In this document: positions 9,668 through 18,746 of the stretch, piece after piece
Layout: each line of letters starts with the position of its first letter
Numbering within the stretch: position 1 is the first letter of the stretch
NCBI GenBank assembly: GCA_902783165.1
Contig: CACZPU010000021.1
Coordinates: 1-64,000 of the forward strand
DNA: 64,000 nt
From: an uncultured Prevotellaceae bacterium
Lineage (GTDB): Bacteria > Bacteroidota > Bacteroidia > Bacteroidales > Bacteroidaceae
Reading direction: 5' to 3'
Position numbers and translations under genes: made by a program
Notes under the pieces: model-generated
What the model was told of the DNA's origin: nothing
Database searches by the model: none
What the model saw: the letters and a program-made list of their open reading frames with translations, nothing else

Positions 9668-10129
9668 TTAACTGCGTATAGCTTCCAATATCTGTTCTCC
9701 GTGTGTCTTCGTTTTTATTTCCTTGGGCAGGAAAATACGCTCCACAATACCATCTTCGTTTATCAGGAAAGTGGTACGGAATGTTCCAAAATACTTGCGG
9801 CCATACATGCTCTTCTCACCCCACACACCAAACTGTTCAACCAAACTGTTCTCCGTGTCGGCAATCAGAGGGAATGGCAATTCGTATTTGTCGATGAACT
9901 TGCGATGGGACTTCTCGTCCTGAACACTTACACCTACTACTGCATAGCCCAACTTCTTCAGCTCCGAATAATTGTCTCGCAAGCTGCAAGCCTCTGCGGT
10001 ACATCCACTTGTAGAATCTTTCGGATAGAAATATAGCACAAGTTTCTTCCCCTTGAAATCGCTCAGACGCAACTCTCGTCCATTCTCATCTCTACCCAAT
10101 AGCTCGGGTGCTTTATCTCCGATATTCAT
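9668..10129 (-). CDS. bcp: Thioredoxin-dependent thiol peroxidase (Bcp/PrxQ)
   Basis: A 153-residue cytoplasmic peroxiredoxin of the PrxQ/BCP group that reduces peroxides using thioredoxin. The active site is DSTSGCTAEACSLRD, with peroxidatic Cys43 and resolving Cys48 five residues apart, typical of atypical 2-Cys PrxQ. YFYPKD precedes it, and GVWGEKSMYGRKYFG with RTTFLI follow. Length is standard. A TATCTTTG -7 element at 10222-10215 predicts a leader of about 80 nt. GH94 starts 65 bases downstream on the same strand. Confidence 0.96.
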   Translation of the reverse strand: MNIGDKAPELLGRDENGRELRLSDFKGKKLVLYFYPKDSTSGCTAEACSLRDNYSELKKLGYAVVGVSVQDEKSHRKFIDKYELPFPLIADTENSLVEQFGVWGEKSMYGRKYFGTFRTTFLINEDGIVERIFLPKEIKTKTHGEQILEAIRS

Positions 10130-10464
10130 AGCATTTTAATTTAATCAAAAAAAACTTTCCACATTCTCTTGAACCAAAGCCGTAAAAATGAGGAACAAAC
10201 AAACTATTTGCATGCAAAGATAATGGAAAAATTTTTAATTCCGAGATAATTAACTATCATTTTTTGTAACTTACATAAGTTTTTCACAATTAAACAAAAA
10301 TTACATTTAAAGACCATTATCAGAGGAATTACAAGTATCATTATTGGAATGGCAGAATGGATAAAAAAGGAACAGTTATCCCTATGAAGCAAGAAAAAAG
10401 CTATGAAAGGAAGAAAAGGAGTGTTTCAATAAAAAAGATGTGGATTCTTCCCCATTTGTCCATA
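10130..10464. other. AT-rich intergenic region between GSCFA gene and bcp
   Basis: These 335 bases are AT-rich. They hold the bcp promoter element at 10215-10222 and, at 10452-10477, an 8-bp inverted repeat (CCATTTGT/ACAAATGG) that spans the GSCFA stop codon. A 62-codon minus-strand frame at 10204-10392 crosses the bcp promoter and has no recognisable features, so I do not call it a gene. Confidence 0.5.
10215..10222 (-). promoter_or_regulatory. bcp: -7 element for bcp
   Basis: Minus-strand TATCTTTG, about 85 bases upstream of the bcp start, matches the Bacteroidetes -7 consensus. No clear -33 TTTG at the right spacing. Confidence 0.5.
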
Positions 10465-11271
10465 TTATAACAAATGGTATTTCTCCTTGAATGCAGCAAG
10501 CCTTTCCTGAGTTTGCCGGTAGAACTGACGCGACTCCTCGCTTTCAGGATTGAAGAAACGATGATTCAAAGCCTGCCTGATTGGGCGGTACTCTGCCACG
10601 AACCGCTTACTTTCCTCAGAGAAATATGTTTCAGAGAAACGCTCGAAGATATAGTTAACCGACTGATTCGAAGGATGAATCATATCTTCTGCATAGAAGC
10701 GATAATCGCGAAGTTCGTCGTCAAGAATCTCATATGAAGGGAAATAGTCACAGCAAACAGTATCGAGCACTTTGTCAACAGCAAGAAGAAGGGTTGCCTT
10801 TGAGATACGGCTTCCGTGATAACCATATTTGGAATAGCGAATAGGACTCACGGTGAGCACAATCTTGATATTCGGATTCATTTGACGCAACAACTCAACA
10901 CTTCGCGAAACTGATTCTGCGCATTCTTCCACAGTAAGCGATTTCTCCATGAAAAGGCTTTGCGGCCGTTTCTGGCAGTTGTCGACAATCTCGCCTGTCT
11001 CTTTCAGTATATATACACGATTGGTTCCAAAGGTAAGAATGGCTACGTCGGGAATAATGGAATCACCCTGAGTGTGCAGTTTCTCAATGGTATGCAACAC
11101 ACTGACAGGGTTGTACATCACCCCAAAAGGGTTGGCCATGGTACGAAACTGGTTGTCTGCCAATATCTGCGCCATGCTCGAGGCAAAACAACTACCCACG
11201 AACAAGAACCTGTCGGTTGGTGAAATACTCCACGAAGGTTTATCGATATTCACCTTTGTACGAAATTCCAT
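10465..11271 (-). CDS. GSCFA domain-containing protein
   Basis: A 268-residue protein with the GSCFA family signature: FVGSCFASSMA near residues 24-34, then NPFGVMYNPVS, LTFGTNRVY, VLTVSPIRYSKYG and DMIHPSNQSVNYIFERF. The arrangement of a Ser/Gly block I, a GTN block and a DxxH-like DMIHP block resembles SGNH/GDSL acylhydrolases. An esterase or O-acetyl-transfer role on glycans is therefore possible, but no substrate is established. It is the last gene of the YfhO-fkp-NUDIX run, 23 bases after the NUDIX stop. There is no signal peptide, so it probably acts in the cytoplasm. Confidence 0.85.
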   Translation of the reverse strand: MEFRTKVNIDKPSWSISPTDRFLFVGSCFASSMAQILADNQFRTMANPFGVMYNPVSVLHTIEKLHTQGDSIIPDVAILTFGTNRVYILKETGEIVDNCQKRPQSLFMEKSLTVEECAESVSRSVELLRQMNPNIKIVLTVSPIRYSKYGYHGSRISKATLLLAVDKVLDTVCCDYFPSYEILDDELRDYRFYAEDMIHPSNQSVNYIFERFSETYFSEESKRFVAEYRPIRQALNHRFFNPESEESRQFYRQTQERLAAFKEKYHLL

Positions 11272-11294
11272 TGACGATTACCTTCAGAATTAAA

Positions 11295-11750
11295 TTATTG
11301 AACATCTTTCCGACAATCATTCACAATGCGCAAAGCATCAGCAAGAATCCTGCCATGGTCGAATGCCAAAGGAGGAAGATGACCCACTAAAAACCATTGC
11401 GCAGAGTCAGCATCATCAGCCCCCCGAGCAGCAGGCATCTCGTCTAAGACAACAACATGGGCAATCGTAATGACACGCTCTCTCGGATCACGGTCTACTT
11501 CGGTATACGCTCCAACCTGACGCAATTGTTTCGAGTCTATGACAACACCTGTTTCTTCTGCCAATTCACGAACGGCTGCATCTTCGGCTGTTTCATCAAT
11601 ATTCATAAATCCTCCCGGGAAAGCCCATTCACCCTTGCATGGTTCATGCTTCCTTCTAATGAGCAAAATGCTCAATTGGCCTGCATCAGCTTTTGCAAGA
11701 ACTATGCAGTCGGACGTTACGGCAGGATGAGGGTATTTATATGTGTACAT
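11295..11750 (-). CDS. NUDIX hydrolase
   Basis: A 151-residue NUDIX protein that hydrolyses a nucleoside diphosphate linked to another moiety. The Nudix box is GGFMNIDETAEDAAVRELAEETGV, matching GX5EX7REUXEEXGU except that the first Glu lies within DETAED. ALIRRKHEPCKGEWAFPGG-type residues precede it. Its ATG shares one base with the fkp stop (TGATG), so it is translationally coupled to fkp. Family members of this type include ADP-ribose pyrophosphatases and NrtR-like domains; there is no DNA-binding extension here. The substrate is unknown. Confidence 0.88.
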   Translation of the reverse strand: MYTYKYPHPAVTSDCIVLAKADAGQLSILLIRRKHEPCKGEWAFPGGFMNIDETAEDAAVRELAEETGVVIDSKQLRQVGAYTEVDRDPRERVITIAHVVVLDEMPAARGADDADSAQWFLVGHLPPLAFDHGRILADALRIVNDCRKDVQ

Positions 11751-14626
11751 CAACTTCTACTTACCTGTAAACCACTTGAACTCAACGACATTTCCACGAA
11801 TCGGGCATTGGCCGATGGTCTGTTGTCGTTCAGTATTTTTCTGATACGCGCAGCAGCTTCTGGGTCTTTGGCCACCATATAAAGATAGCCACCACCACCA
11901 GCACCAGAAAGTTTATAGCCCAAACACAAATCGTCTATCTGAGCTACTATCTTCTGAACCTCAGGAGGATTCGTTCCGCTGTCTATTGTTTGGTTTTGAA
12001 CCCAAGTCTTGCGCACCAACTTGCCCATTTCGAGGAAGTCGGCCCGTTGAATGGCTTCATACATATCCAGTGCATGATTCTTCATTTCACGCAACAAGGC
12101 AATCTCTTCATGATGATTCAGGAACATTCTCCTCACAATTTCAGCAAGTATCGTTTTTGCAGTACGCGTGATTCCCGTATAATACAACAAATGGCACGCC
12201 TTGTATTCGGGCAACGTATATAAATCGGTGGGTAACCAACGTACCACAGGATTTTGGTCAAAACCTCTCTCAGTTTGCAGCAACTTCACACCTTGCAATA
12301 TTCCTCCAAACTGGTCTTGCCAACCTCCACCTGTGGTAAGGAGTTGCTCAAGCACCAAGGTGCGACTTCCAATTTCGTTCTTGTCCCACATCAAACCACA
12401 GAAATCGTTCAGCGCAGCCAATACCGTAGATGCCAATATGCTGCTTGTGCCAAGACCGCTACCAGCAGGAATAGCTGAGAGCAGAGTTATTTCGAGACCA
12501 CATCCAAAACATTTCAACTGATTATCAAGCGTATCGAACTTCTCCACCGAGAAATCAGGAAGGAATCCCGACAATGCCAAGGCTGCTTTTGGTATAGAGA
12601 ACGGACTGCCAACATGGTTGAAATCAGCAAGTTCTTCGAAGGTGTGAATCTCTTCCATCGCACCGAGATCGATGCTTCTTAATACTATTTTCGGTTCTTT
12701 GCACGGGCGGATGTACGATTGCAGCGGCGGTTGGCCATTCAGTTCAATGGCAAGGTTAACCACGTTACCACCTTCCATCAGACAATAAGGAGGTGTATCG
12801 CTCCAACCTCCCGCTATATCAATGCGGACAGAACTCCGTACCCACACAATCTGATCGCTGTAAACAGACATGCGTGGCAGTTGCTTCTCAGACAAAACGC
12901 GCTCGGTAAGTCCTTCCCTGAGCAAGGAAAAGGCTTTCTCTTCATACGCGGAAGAGATATCAGAGACAACAGTCTTGTCAGCGTTCATAGACATTCGACG
13001 CGCCAGTTCGGACCGGAACATACTGTCGTGAATACGTGTTAGCAGCGGTGCCTGTTCTGAAATAGGCAACGGTTCGGCAATACGATACGTCGCAAAATCG
13101 CGTGCCGCGTTCTCCAGATCTACTTGATAGAACACACTGTGCTCATAGTTGCGCGACAAGGCACGCCAATTATCAGCCCTGAATTGTGAACGCTGACGGA
13201 ACAGCCTTACCAAGTCGGCTTCGGCTGATATATCATCGGCACTTGCTTTACGGCTTTCTTCCCACAACAATTTTGCGCCCTGCAACTCTGGTTGGCAGAG
13301 CATCCATCTCAACAACAACCCTGCATCGTGCATATTGTCTGTTATAGGGAATATCCGAGCTGTCTGCAAATCGAGAGCGCCGTCTATTTCACCAACTTCA
13401 ATATGTCGCTCTGACGCCCATTGGCAGAAAGGTTTTCCCAAGAACAGAGTGGTTTCATCGCGCAAGTCACCCCTGAACAAATCATGATAACCATAAGGAC
13501 GTACGCAATACTCGCTTTCTCCCATCGGAACAATATCCACGCAATCGCCAGGTCGCAACTCTATTTCCCAGTTGTTCTCAGGAACACCTGTTATAATATG
13601 TTCATGGGCAAGCTTCCATCCCTGTCCCACCCAACTGTTCTCTATCCACATATTCTGGTTGTTCTCGGCAATGGTCGTCTCCGTGAAAGAGTTTTGAACA
13701 AACATGGCTGGGTGAGGTTTGCGCGAATGATGCATAATCTCACGTTGGTCGTTCACAAGATTCTGAATGGCCAGAGTAGAAGAAATGATTTCTGGTGAAG
13801 TTCCGAAATGATAGAACTCTCCGCCAGGTAATGGAAGTACGGCCACAGAAAGCTGGTTCAGTTCAGAGTCTTCCAAGCGAGGATGATTTCCCAAAGCACA
13901 GCCAAATTCGCTATACAAATCGTAACAACCAGTGCCGCATCCGTTTCCCGAAGCCCGTTCCTTGCTGCGTTTGATCAACAGTTTCACTGCACGGTCACTG
14001 AGAAGCCAGATTCCTATATCGGTCAGATAGAACGAATCTTTCATCAATTCTCCCAACGTCTTTACAGAAGGCTTTTGCAACATGCACTTCAACTGCGACG
14101 GGGTATCATGGCGACTCACAAAAACGCCATGATCCTTGGCCACTTCCGGTCCCAGCCAAAGCCCATAGCACACTACGTCTGCCTCTGGTATATGCTGTAA
14201 AGGTTTTGTGCAACGTATATAGACATCACCGCTGACAATCATTGTGTGAAGATTGTCTGGTGCGGCATCCATGATTTTCTGATATAAGGGAATCTGTAGC
14301 GAAAGTAAATCCTGCGACAAGCGCTGGCCACGCTCCCAACGGAATACAGGAATAGGTGTCAGTATTTTCCCTGATGGTGCGTATGCTGGCAGACGACGGC
14401 TTTGTCCACCAGCATGAAGCAGAACTCGTTTCTCCGAGGCGAGCCATTCGTCAAAGTCTTTACCAGTCTCGGCACAGGCTTTTTCAAGCAGCCAGGCACT
14501 ACCACCGCCACTTCCCAGTTTCTGACCAATGGGATCATGCGTACAAAACCAATCAGAACGACTATATCCCGTCACGTCATAAAAGCAATTGACAAGATTA
14601 GGCGGGAGCGACAACAATTTCTTCAT
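11750..14626 (-). CDS. fkp: Bifunctional L-fucokinase/GDP-L-fucose pyrophosphorylase
   Basis: A 958-residue enzyme of the fucose salvage path (fucose to fucose 1-phosphate to GDP-fucose), feeding fucosylation of capsules and glycoproteins in Bacteroidetes. The N-terminal pyrophosphorylase half has LHAGGQSRRLPAYAPSGKILTP near residues 70-91. The C-terminal GHMP kinase half has VRIDIAGGWSDTPPY, the ATP loop AIPAGSGLGTSSILAST and a final KLSGAGGGGYLYMV. MKKLLSLPPNL matches the start of Bacteroides fragilis Fkp (recalled), so I use the ATG at 14626 rather than one seven codons upstream. It begins 2 bases after the YfhO stop and overlaps the NUDIX start. Confidence 0.95.
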   Translation of the reverse strand: MKKLLSLPPNLVNCFYDVTGYSRSDWFCTHDPIGQKLGSGGGSAWLLEKACAETGKDFDEWLASEKRVLLHAGGQSRRLPAYAPSGKILTPIPVFRWERGQRLSQDLLSLQIPLYQKIMDAAPDNLHTMIVSGDVYIRCTKPLQHIPEADVVCYGLWLGPEVAKDHGVFVSRHDTPSQLKCMLQKPSVKTLGELMKDSFYLTDIGIWLLSDRAVKLLIKRSKERASGNGCGTGCYDLYSEFGCALGNHPRLEDSELNQLSVAVLPLPGGEFYHFGTSPEIISSTLAIQNLVNDQREIMHHSRKPHPAMFVQNSFTETTIAENNQNMWIENSWVGQGWKLAHEHIITGVPENNWEIELRPGDCVDIVPMGESEYCVRPYGYHDLFRGDLRDETTLFLGKPFCQWASERHIEVGEIDGALDLQTARIFPITDNMHDAGLLLRWMLCQPELQGAKLLWEESRKASADDISAEADLVRLFRQRSQFRADNWRALSRNYEHSVFYQVDLENAARDFATYRIAEPLPISEQAPLLTRIHDSMFRSELARRMSMNADKTVVSDISSAYEEKAFSLLREGLTERVLSEKQLPRMSVYSDQIVWVRSSVRIDIAGGWSDTPPYCLMEGGNVVNLAIELNGQPPLQSYIRPCKEPKIVLRSIDLGAMEEIHTFEELADFNHVGSPFSIPKAALALSGFLPDFSVEKFDTLDNQLKCFGCGLEITLLSAIPAGSGLGTSSILASTVLAALNDFCGLMWDKNEIGSRTLVLEQLLTTGGGWQDQFGGILQGVKLLQTERGFDQNPVVRWLPTDLYTLPEYKACHLLYYTGITRTAKTILAEIVRRMFLNHHEEIALLREMKNHALDMYEAIQRADFLEMGKLVRKTWVQNQTIDSGTNPPEVQKIVAQIDDLCLGYKLSGAGGGGYLYMVAKDPEAAARIRKILNDNRPSANARFVEMSLSSSGLQVSRS

Positions 14627-14628
14627 AA

Positions 14629-17157
14629 CTACTTCCTTTTCTTCCATTCATAAAAGACAACGAGCAACAAAGCCAAAATCAGTACGGCATAGGCCACATA
14701 GGCCATCGTCTCGGTTGTATTGATTGATTGGGGGTAGAACATCAATTCCACTTGGTGGTTTCCCGGACTCACCTTCAAAGCCCTCAAAAGATAGTCAACT
14801 CGTCCAAGCTCGGCAGGCTGCCCATCTACTGTAGCCGTCCATCCAGGATAATATACTTCAGAGAACACTACGACACCTCCCTGACCGGACTGAACATCAT
14901 ACTTCAAATGGTTAGGTTCATAAGATGCAAGGGTTACAACAGAAAGGTTGTCTTGTGTCCTAGACTCTCCCAACACATCCTTGAAATGCTTGTCGGCCAC
15001 CGCCTCTTGGCGCAAATGAATGGTTCCAAGTGCATCAAGCTCTTGATTTGCATTGTCTACAAATTTCACATTGTTTACAAACCAAGCGTTACCGTAGGCA
15101 TACGGATTCCTGATGGGTACTGTGCTACCATCCTGCAACGGAACTATCACATATCTTGTGTTCAGCATGTTCAGTACAGGATAGATACTGTCGCCATTCA
15201 CCTTAGTCATATCACCTGTTGCCTCTGCAATGGCTGGCATCATTTTCTGCATTTCGGGAGAAAGATATGCCTCTATCAGGTCTTGATAACGACGCAACTT
15301 GGCTGCATGGTAGCCACCAATGCTCTTATGGTAATAAGAAGTTTCGTTTTCGTTAAAGGTATTTGTCGACAAATTCAACACACGGTAGTTGCCCTGGTCG
15401 CTCTTGTCCTGCAGGATAATCTCATCTGTCTTCGTTTTCTGCTGAGGTGCCTCACGCTCACTCTTGTCAACAAACATGTCGTTATTGAGATATCTCTTGT
15501 TCACTATCCACATATCAGCCAGACAAAGAACAATCATTCCAACCACCATATAATCTGCACGTAGCTTTTTCTTCATGAAAAGCAGCAGCAACAACATGCC
15601 CACAACAATAATGCCGAACGAGCGCCAGCTGTCTGCTGTAAACATGGCCTTTCGCATTTCTGTCAGATTGGCCACCAATGGACCAAAATACTCTTGAGGT
15701 AGTCCATTGCGCAAAGCGGTCATTTCCCCGCTTGAAATATAGCTTGAGAAGAACACAGAAGGCATCAATGCGAAAAGCAAACAGATGCCTGCAGTGATTC
15801 CAAAACTGATGAAAATGTATTTAGTCAATTTTGCGGCAGGCAGTGTCTTGACGCCAACAGCACTCTTGTCTTCAGAGAAACCTCTGACCACCTCCCGAAG
15901 TGCCAACATGGCAAGCAGCGGAATGGTGAATTCTGCAATCACCAAAATGGATGCCACGGTTCGGAATTTAGAATACATGGGAACATAGTCGAGGAAGAAG
16001 TCTGTGAACGGCATGAAGTTCCGTCCCCATGACAACAATATTGACAGCACAGTGGCCACCAGCAAAGCCCATTTCATAGGGCCTTTGACAATAAAAAGTC
16101 CCAAGACAAACAGCATTACCACAAACGCTCCTACATAAACAGGACCACTCGTACCCGGCTGATCACCCCAATACTGTCCAAGTTGCTGATAGACTTGTAC
16201 AAAATTACCGTCAGCATGCTTCATAGCTGTAGCATTTTCACTCAATGGTATCGATGCTCCACCCTTGGTATTTGGCACAAGCAGAGTCCACGTCTCGCCA
16301 ATTCCATAGCTCCATTGCGTAATGTAGTCACGCTCAAGACCACTGCTTGTCTGGTTTGCGTTAGCAGGTTTCACAAGTTCGGTCTTTCCACGCATCGACT
16401 CTTGCGAGTACTGCCATGTGTGATACAGATTGCTCATGTTCAGGCAGATGCCCAACAATCCTGCCGCTGCACATACACCTGTGGCTTTAAGAAAATGGGC
16501 AATGCGCTTCTCCTTAATAGCCTCAACGAACCATGCCAAGACCATCAACAAGATGACGAACAAGAAATAATAGGTCATCTGAACATGGTTGGCGCTAATC
16601 TCGAAAGCAGCAAAGATGGATGTCACGATAAAACCCCACAGATACTTTCCTCTATAAGCGAGTACCATACCCCCTATCATAGGCGGAAGATAAGCCAAAG
16701 CCCAAACCTTCCAAATATGTCCGGCAGCTATGATAATGAAGAAATAGCTTGAGAAGGCCCACACCACAGCACCCAAGGCAGCCATCCACTGACGGAAATC
16801 GAAAGCACGCAACAAGATGTAGAAGCCTAAAAGATAGACAAAAACAAACCAAACATTCTCAGGGAGCCACAAATGATAGGCTTTCATCGCAGCATTCATG
16901 CCTCTCTGACTCTTGTATGAGGGCGCTGTCTGATAGGTGGGCATGCCGCTGAATGTAGAATTGCTCCACCGAGTATACTCTCCGGTACGCAGATAATACT
17001 CCGAAGCCTCCTGTCCTGCACCCACTCCTGCCGAGGAATCGTGACGGAACAACACCTTCCCCTCAATATCCGATGGGAAGAAATAAGCAAACGAGACAAC
17101 GACGAACAACAACACCACCAGAATATCCGGCAAATAACGTTTCCAAGTATTCTTCAT
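14629..17157 (-). CDS. YfhO family multi-pass membrane protein
   Basis: An 842-residue membrane protein with about a dozen hydrophobic segments spread through the first 550 residues. A large C-terminal non-membrane region (about 560-800) and a last membrane helix (MAYVAYAVLILALLLVVFY) with a KKRK tail follow. The family resembles GT-C-type glycosyltransferases; Firmicutes YfhO acts in lipoteichoic acid glycosylation. The periplasmic end has VVVFSEVYYPGWTATVDGQ, a YfhO hallmark. It starts at the ATG at 17157 rather than a TTG three codons earlier. It heads the operon with fkp, which suggests a part in surface glycan assembly using fucose, though this is inference. Confidence 0.88.
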   Translation of the reverse strand: MKNTWKRYLPDILVVLLFVVVSFAYFFPSDIEGKVLFRHDSSAGVGAGQEASEYYLRTGEYTRWSNSTFSGMPTYQTAPSYKSQRGMNAAMKAYHLWLPENVWFVFVYLLGFYILLRAFDFRQWMAALGAVVWAFSSYFFIIIAAGHIWKVWALAYLPPMIGGMVLAYRGKYLWGFIVTSIFAAFEISANHVQMTYYFLFVILLMVLAWFVEAIKEKRIAHFLKATGVCAAAGLLGICLNMSNLYHTWQYSQESMRGKTELVKPANANQTSSGLERDYITQWSYGIGETWTLLVPNTKGGASIPLSENATAMKHADGNFVQVYQQLGQYWGDQPGTSGPVYVGAFVVMLFVLGLFIVKGPMKWALLVATVLSILLSWGRNFMPFTDFFLDYVPMYSKFRTVASILVIAEFTIPLLAMLALREVVRGFSEDKSAVGVKTLPAAKLTKYIFISFGITAGICLLFALMPSVFFSSYISSGEMTALRNGLPQEYFGPLVANLTEMRKAMFTADSWRSFGIIVVGMLLLLLFMKKKLRADYMVVGMIVLCLADMWIVNKRYLNNDMFVDKSEREAPQQKTKTDEIILQDKSDQGNYRVLNLSTNTFNENETSYYHKSIGGYHAAKLRRYQDLIEAYLSPEMQKMMPAIAEATGDMTKVNGDSIYPVLNMLNTRYVIVPLQDGSTVPIRNPYAYGNAWFVNNVKFVDNANQELDALGTIHLRQEAVADKHFKDVLGESRTQDNLSVVTLASYEPNHLKYDVQSGQGGVVVFSEVYYPGWTATVDGQPAELGRVDYLLRALKVSPGNHQVELMFYPQSINTTETMAYVAYAVLILALLLVVFYEWKKRK

Positions 17158-17182
17158 TTTCTGCAATTTTTATATTTTGCTA

Positions 17183-17214
17183 CAAAGGTACAGTTTTTTA
17201 TTTATAATTCACAA
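17183..17214 (-). promoter_or_regulatory. Promoter of the YfhO-fkp-NUDIX-GSCFA operon
   Basis: Minus-strand TACCTTTG at 17190-17183 with TTG 21 bases upstream fits the Bacteroidetes promoter; the YfhO ATG is 25 bases downstream. Confidence 0.65.
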
Positions 17215-17306
17215 CTCAGCGTTCATAATTATGATTACTTAATAATTCGCCATTTAGTTAAAAAAATAATAATACAAAACAAACGTCATTAAAAGATGAA
17301 TAATGG

Positions 17307-17338
17307 TTGTGAATTCTGAATAAATGTCTGTATCTTTG
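17307..17338 (+). promoter_or_regulatory. Promoter of the MTA/SAH nucleosidase-luxS operon
   Basis: TTG at 17307-17309 and TATCTTTG at 17331-17338 are 21 bases apart. The expected start of transcription is within a few bases of the ATG at 17348, so the mRNA would be nearly leaderless. This also rules out the in-frame ATG at 17324. Confidence 0.65.
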
Positions 17339-17347
17339 CAACCGATT

Positions 17348-18052
17348 ATGAAAATAGGAATCATTGTAGCAATGGAAAAGGAGTTCAAACAGTTAAAGAC
17401 ACTCCTTGAAGAACAACAGGCCGAGCAACACAACGGCCGGCATTTCGTGTTAGGAAACATTGGCGACAACCAAATCATCATGCAACAAAGCGGCATTGGC
17501 AAAGTGAATGCTGCCATTGGTGCTGTGGAAATGATTAACAGTTATCACCCTGACCTCGTCATATCTACAGGTGTGGCGGGCGGAGCAGATATCAGCATGG
17601 AAGTGATGGACATTATTGTTTCATCGGAATGCACATACCATGATGTATATTGCGGCGATGAAGTGGAATACGGACAACTCATCGGCACACCAGCACGATT
17701 CAAGACACCCAAGCATCTGGTGGAGAAGGCTCTTGGCATTCAGCTGAACAACCACTCATCAGCTCACACCTCGATGATTCATGCCGGACTGATTGTCACA
17801 GGCGACTGGTTTGTGAACACAAAGGAAAAGATGCAGGGCATTCTTGACCATTTTCCACAAGCCAAGGCAGTTGACATGGAGAGTTGTGCCATTGCGCACA
17901 CATGCCATATCTACCACACTCCGTTCATATCCTTCCGCATCATCAGCGACATTCCTCTCAAAGACTCCAATGCCAGCCAATATTTCGACTTTTGGTCGCG
18001 ATTGGCCGAAGGTTCCTTCTATGCCACACAAAAATTCCTAGAAGCACTTTAA
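17348..18052 (+). CDS. mtnN: 5'-methylthioadenosine/S-adenosylhomocysteine nucleosidase
   Basis: A 234-residue cytoplasmic nucleosidase that cleaves S-adenosylhomocysteine to adenine and S-ribosylhomocysteine, and methylthioadenosine likewise. The N-terminal MKIGIIVAMEKEF carries the catalytic Glu12. GIGKVNAAI, VISTGVAGG and VDMESCAIAHTC (substrate-binding Met-Glu) match MTAN/Pfs. The catalytic Asp is in RIISDIP. Length is typical. The start is the second in-frame ATG because the first lies inside the promoter. luxS follows 14 bases later and uses this enzyme's product, so the pair forms one pathway unit. Confidence 0.95.
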   Translation: MKIGIIVAMEKEFKQLKTLLEEQQAEQHNGRHFVLGNIGDNQIIMQQSGIGKVNAAIGAVEMINSYHPDLVISTGVAGGADISMEVMDIIVSSECTYHDVYCGDEVEYGQLIGTPARFKTPKHLVEKALGIQLNNHSSAHTSMIHAGLIVTGDWFVNTKEKMQGILDHFPQAKAVDMESCAIAHTCHIYHTPFISFRIISDIPLKDSNASQYFDFWSRLAEGSFYATQKFLEAL

Positions 18053-18066
18053 AAGGAGTAAGCATC

Positions 18067-18546
18067 ATGGAAAAGATACCATCATTCACCATCGACCACG
18101 AGAAATTGCTGCGTGGCATCTATGTAAGCCGAAAAGACCAAGTGGGCGGAGAAACCGTTACAACCTTTGACATACGTATGAAGGAGCCTAACCGCGAGCC
18201 TGTCCTGCACAACGGTGCCATTCATACCATCGAACATTTGGCAGCCACCTACCTGCGCAACGACCAGGAATGGAAAGACCGCATCATATACTGGGGACCC
18301 ATGGGGTGTCTCACAGGCAACTATCTGCTGTTGCGTGGCGACTATCAATCGGATGATATTGTAGAACTAATGCAACACACCTTCCGCTTTATTGCCGAGT
18401 TCGATGGAGAAGTGCCTGGAGCTGCGCCCAAGGACTGCGGCAACTATCTGCTGCACGACCTACCTATGGCACGACTTGAAGCAAAAAAATACTTGGAAGA
18501 AGTGCTGGAAAAGATTACCGAAGAGAATCTTCACTATCCACAATAA
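18067..18546 (+). CDS. luxS: S-ribosylhomocysteine lyase LuxS
   Basis: A 159-residue metalloenzyme that splits S-ribosylhomocysteine into homocysteine and DPD, the precursor of autoinducer 2. Metal ligands are seen in HTIEH (His53 and His57) and Cys124 (KDCGNYLLHDL). The catalytic cysteine is Cys81 in GCLTGNY. GRxGxTT-like R37 and the length agree with LuxS. The frame is open upstream into the nucleosidase gene, but the protein begins at the ATG at 18067, which fits family length. With the nucleosidase it completes activated-methyl-cycle recycling. Confidence 0.97.
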   Translation: MEKIPSFTIDHEKLLRGIYVSRKDQVGGETVTTFDIRMKEPNREPVLHNGAIHTIEHLAATYLRNDQEWKDRIIYWGPMGCLTGNYLLLRGDYQSDDIVELMQHTFRFIAEFDGEVPGAAPKDCGNYLLHDLPMARLEAKKYLEEVLEKITEENLHYPQ

Positions 18547-18600
18547 AGAACACTATGTCAAGCCATGCTTGACAACAGAAGATAGCATCATTCAAATCGC

Positions 18601-18636
18601 ACCTCTGGAAAGCATACATTCCAGAGGTATTTATTT
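18601..18636 (+). terminator. Intrinsic terminator after luxS
   Basis: ACCTCTGGAA at 18601-18610 pairs perfectly with TTCCAGAGGT at 18619-18628 around an 8-nt loop, followed by ATTTATTTA. A smaller 7-bp hairpin (GTCAAGC/GCTTGAC, 18557-18573) lies just after the luxS stop. Confidence 0.8.
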
Positions 18637-18746
18637 ATGTCAAACATCTTCAAAAACATAACTCCACAACAACGATAAAAAAGCAAGTATCGGCAATTTT
18701 CAAAGGAAAACAGCTCCGACAATTTTACTCAACGTTTCAGACAGGA

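Noticed and set aside
10204..10392. Minus-strand 62-codon frame before bcp
   Set aside because: It overlaps the bcp -7 element and is low-complexity hydrophobic AT-rich sequence with no support.
17884..18066. Long in-frame extension of luxS into the nucleosidase gene
   Set aside because: The LuxS family begins about where the ATG at 18067 lies; the extension is the nucleosidase coding sequence in another frame.
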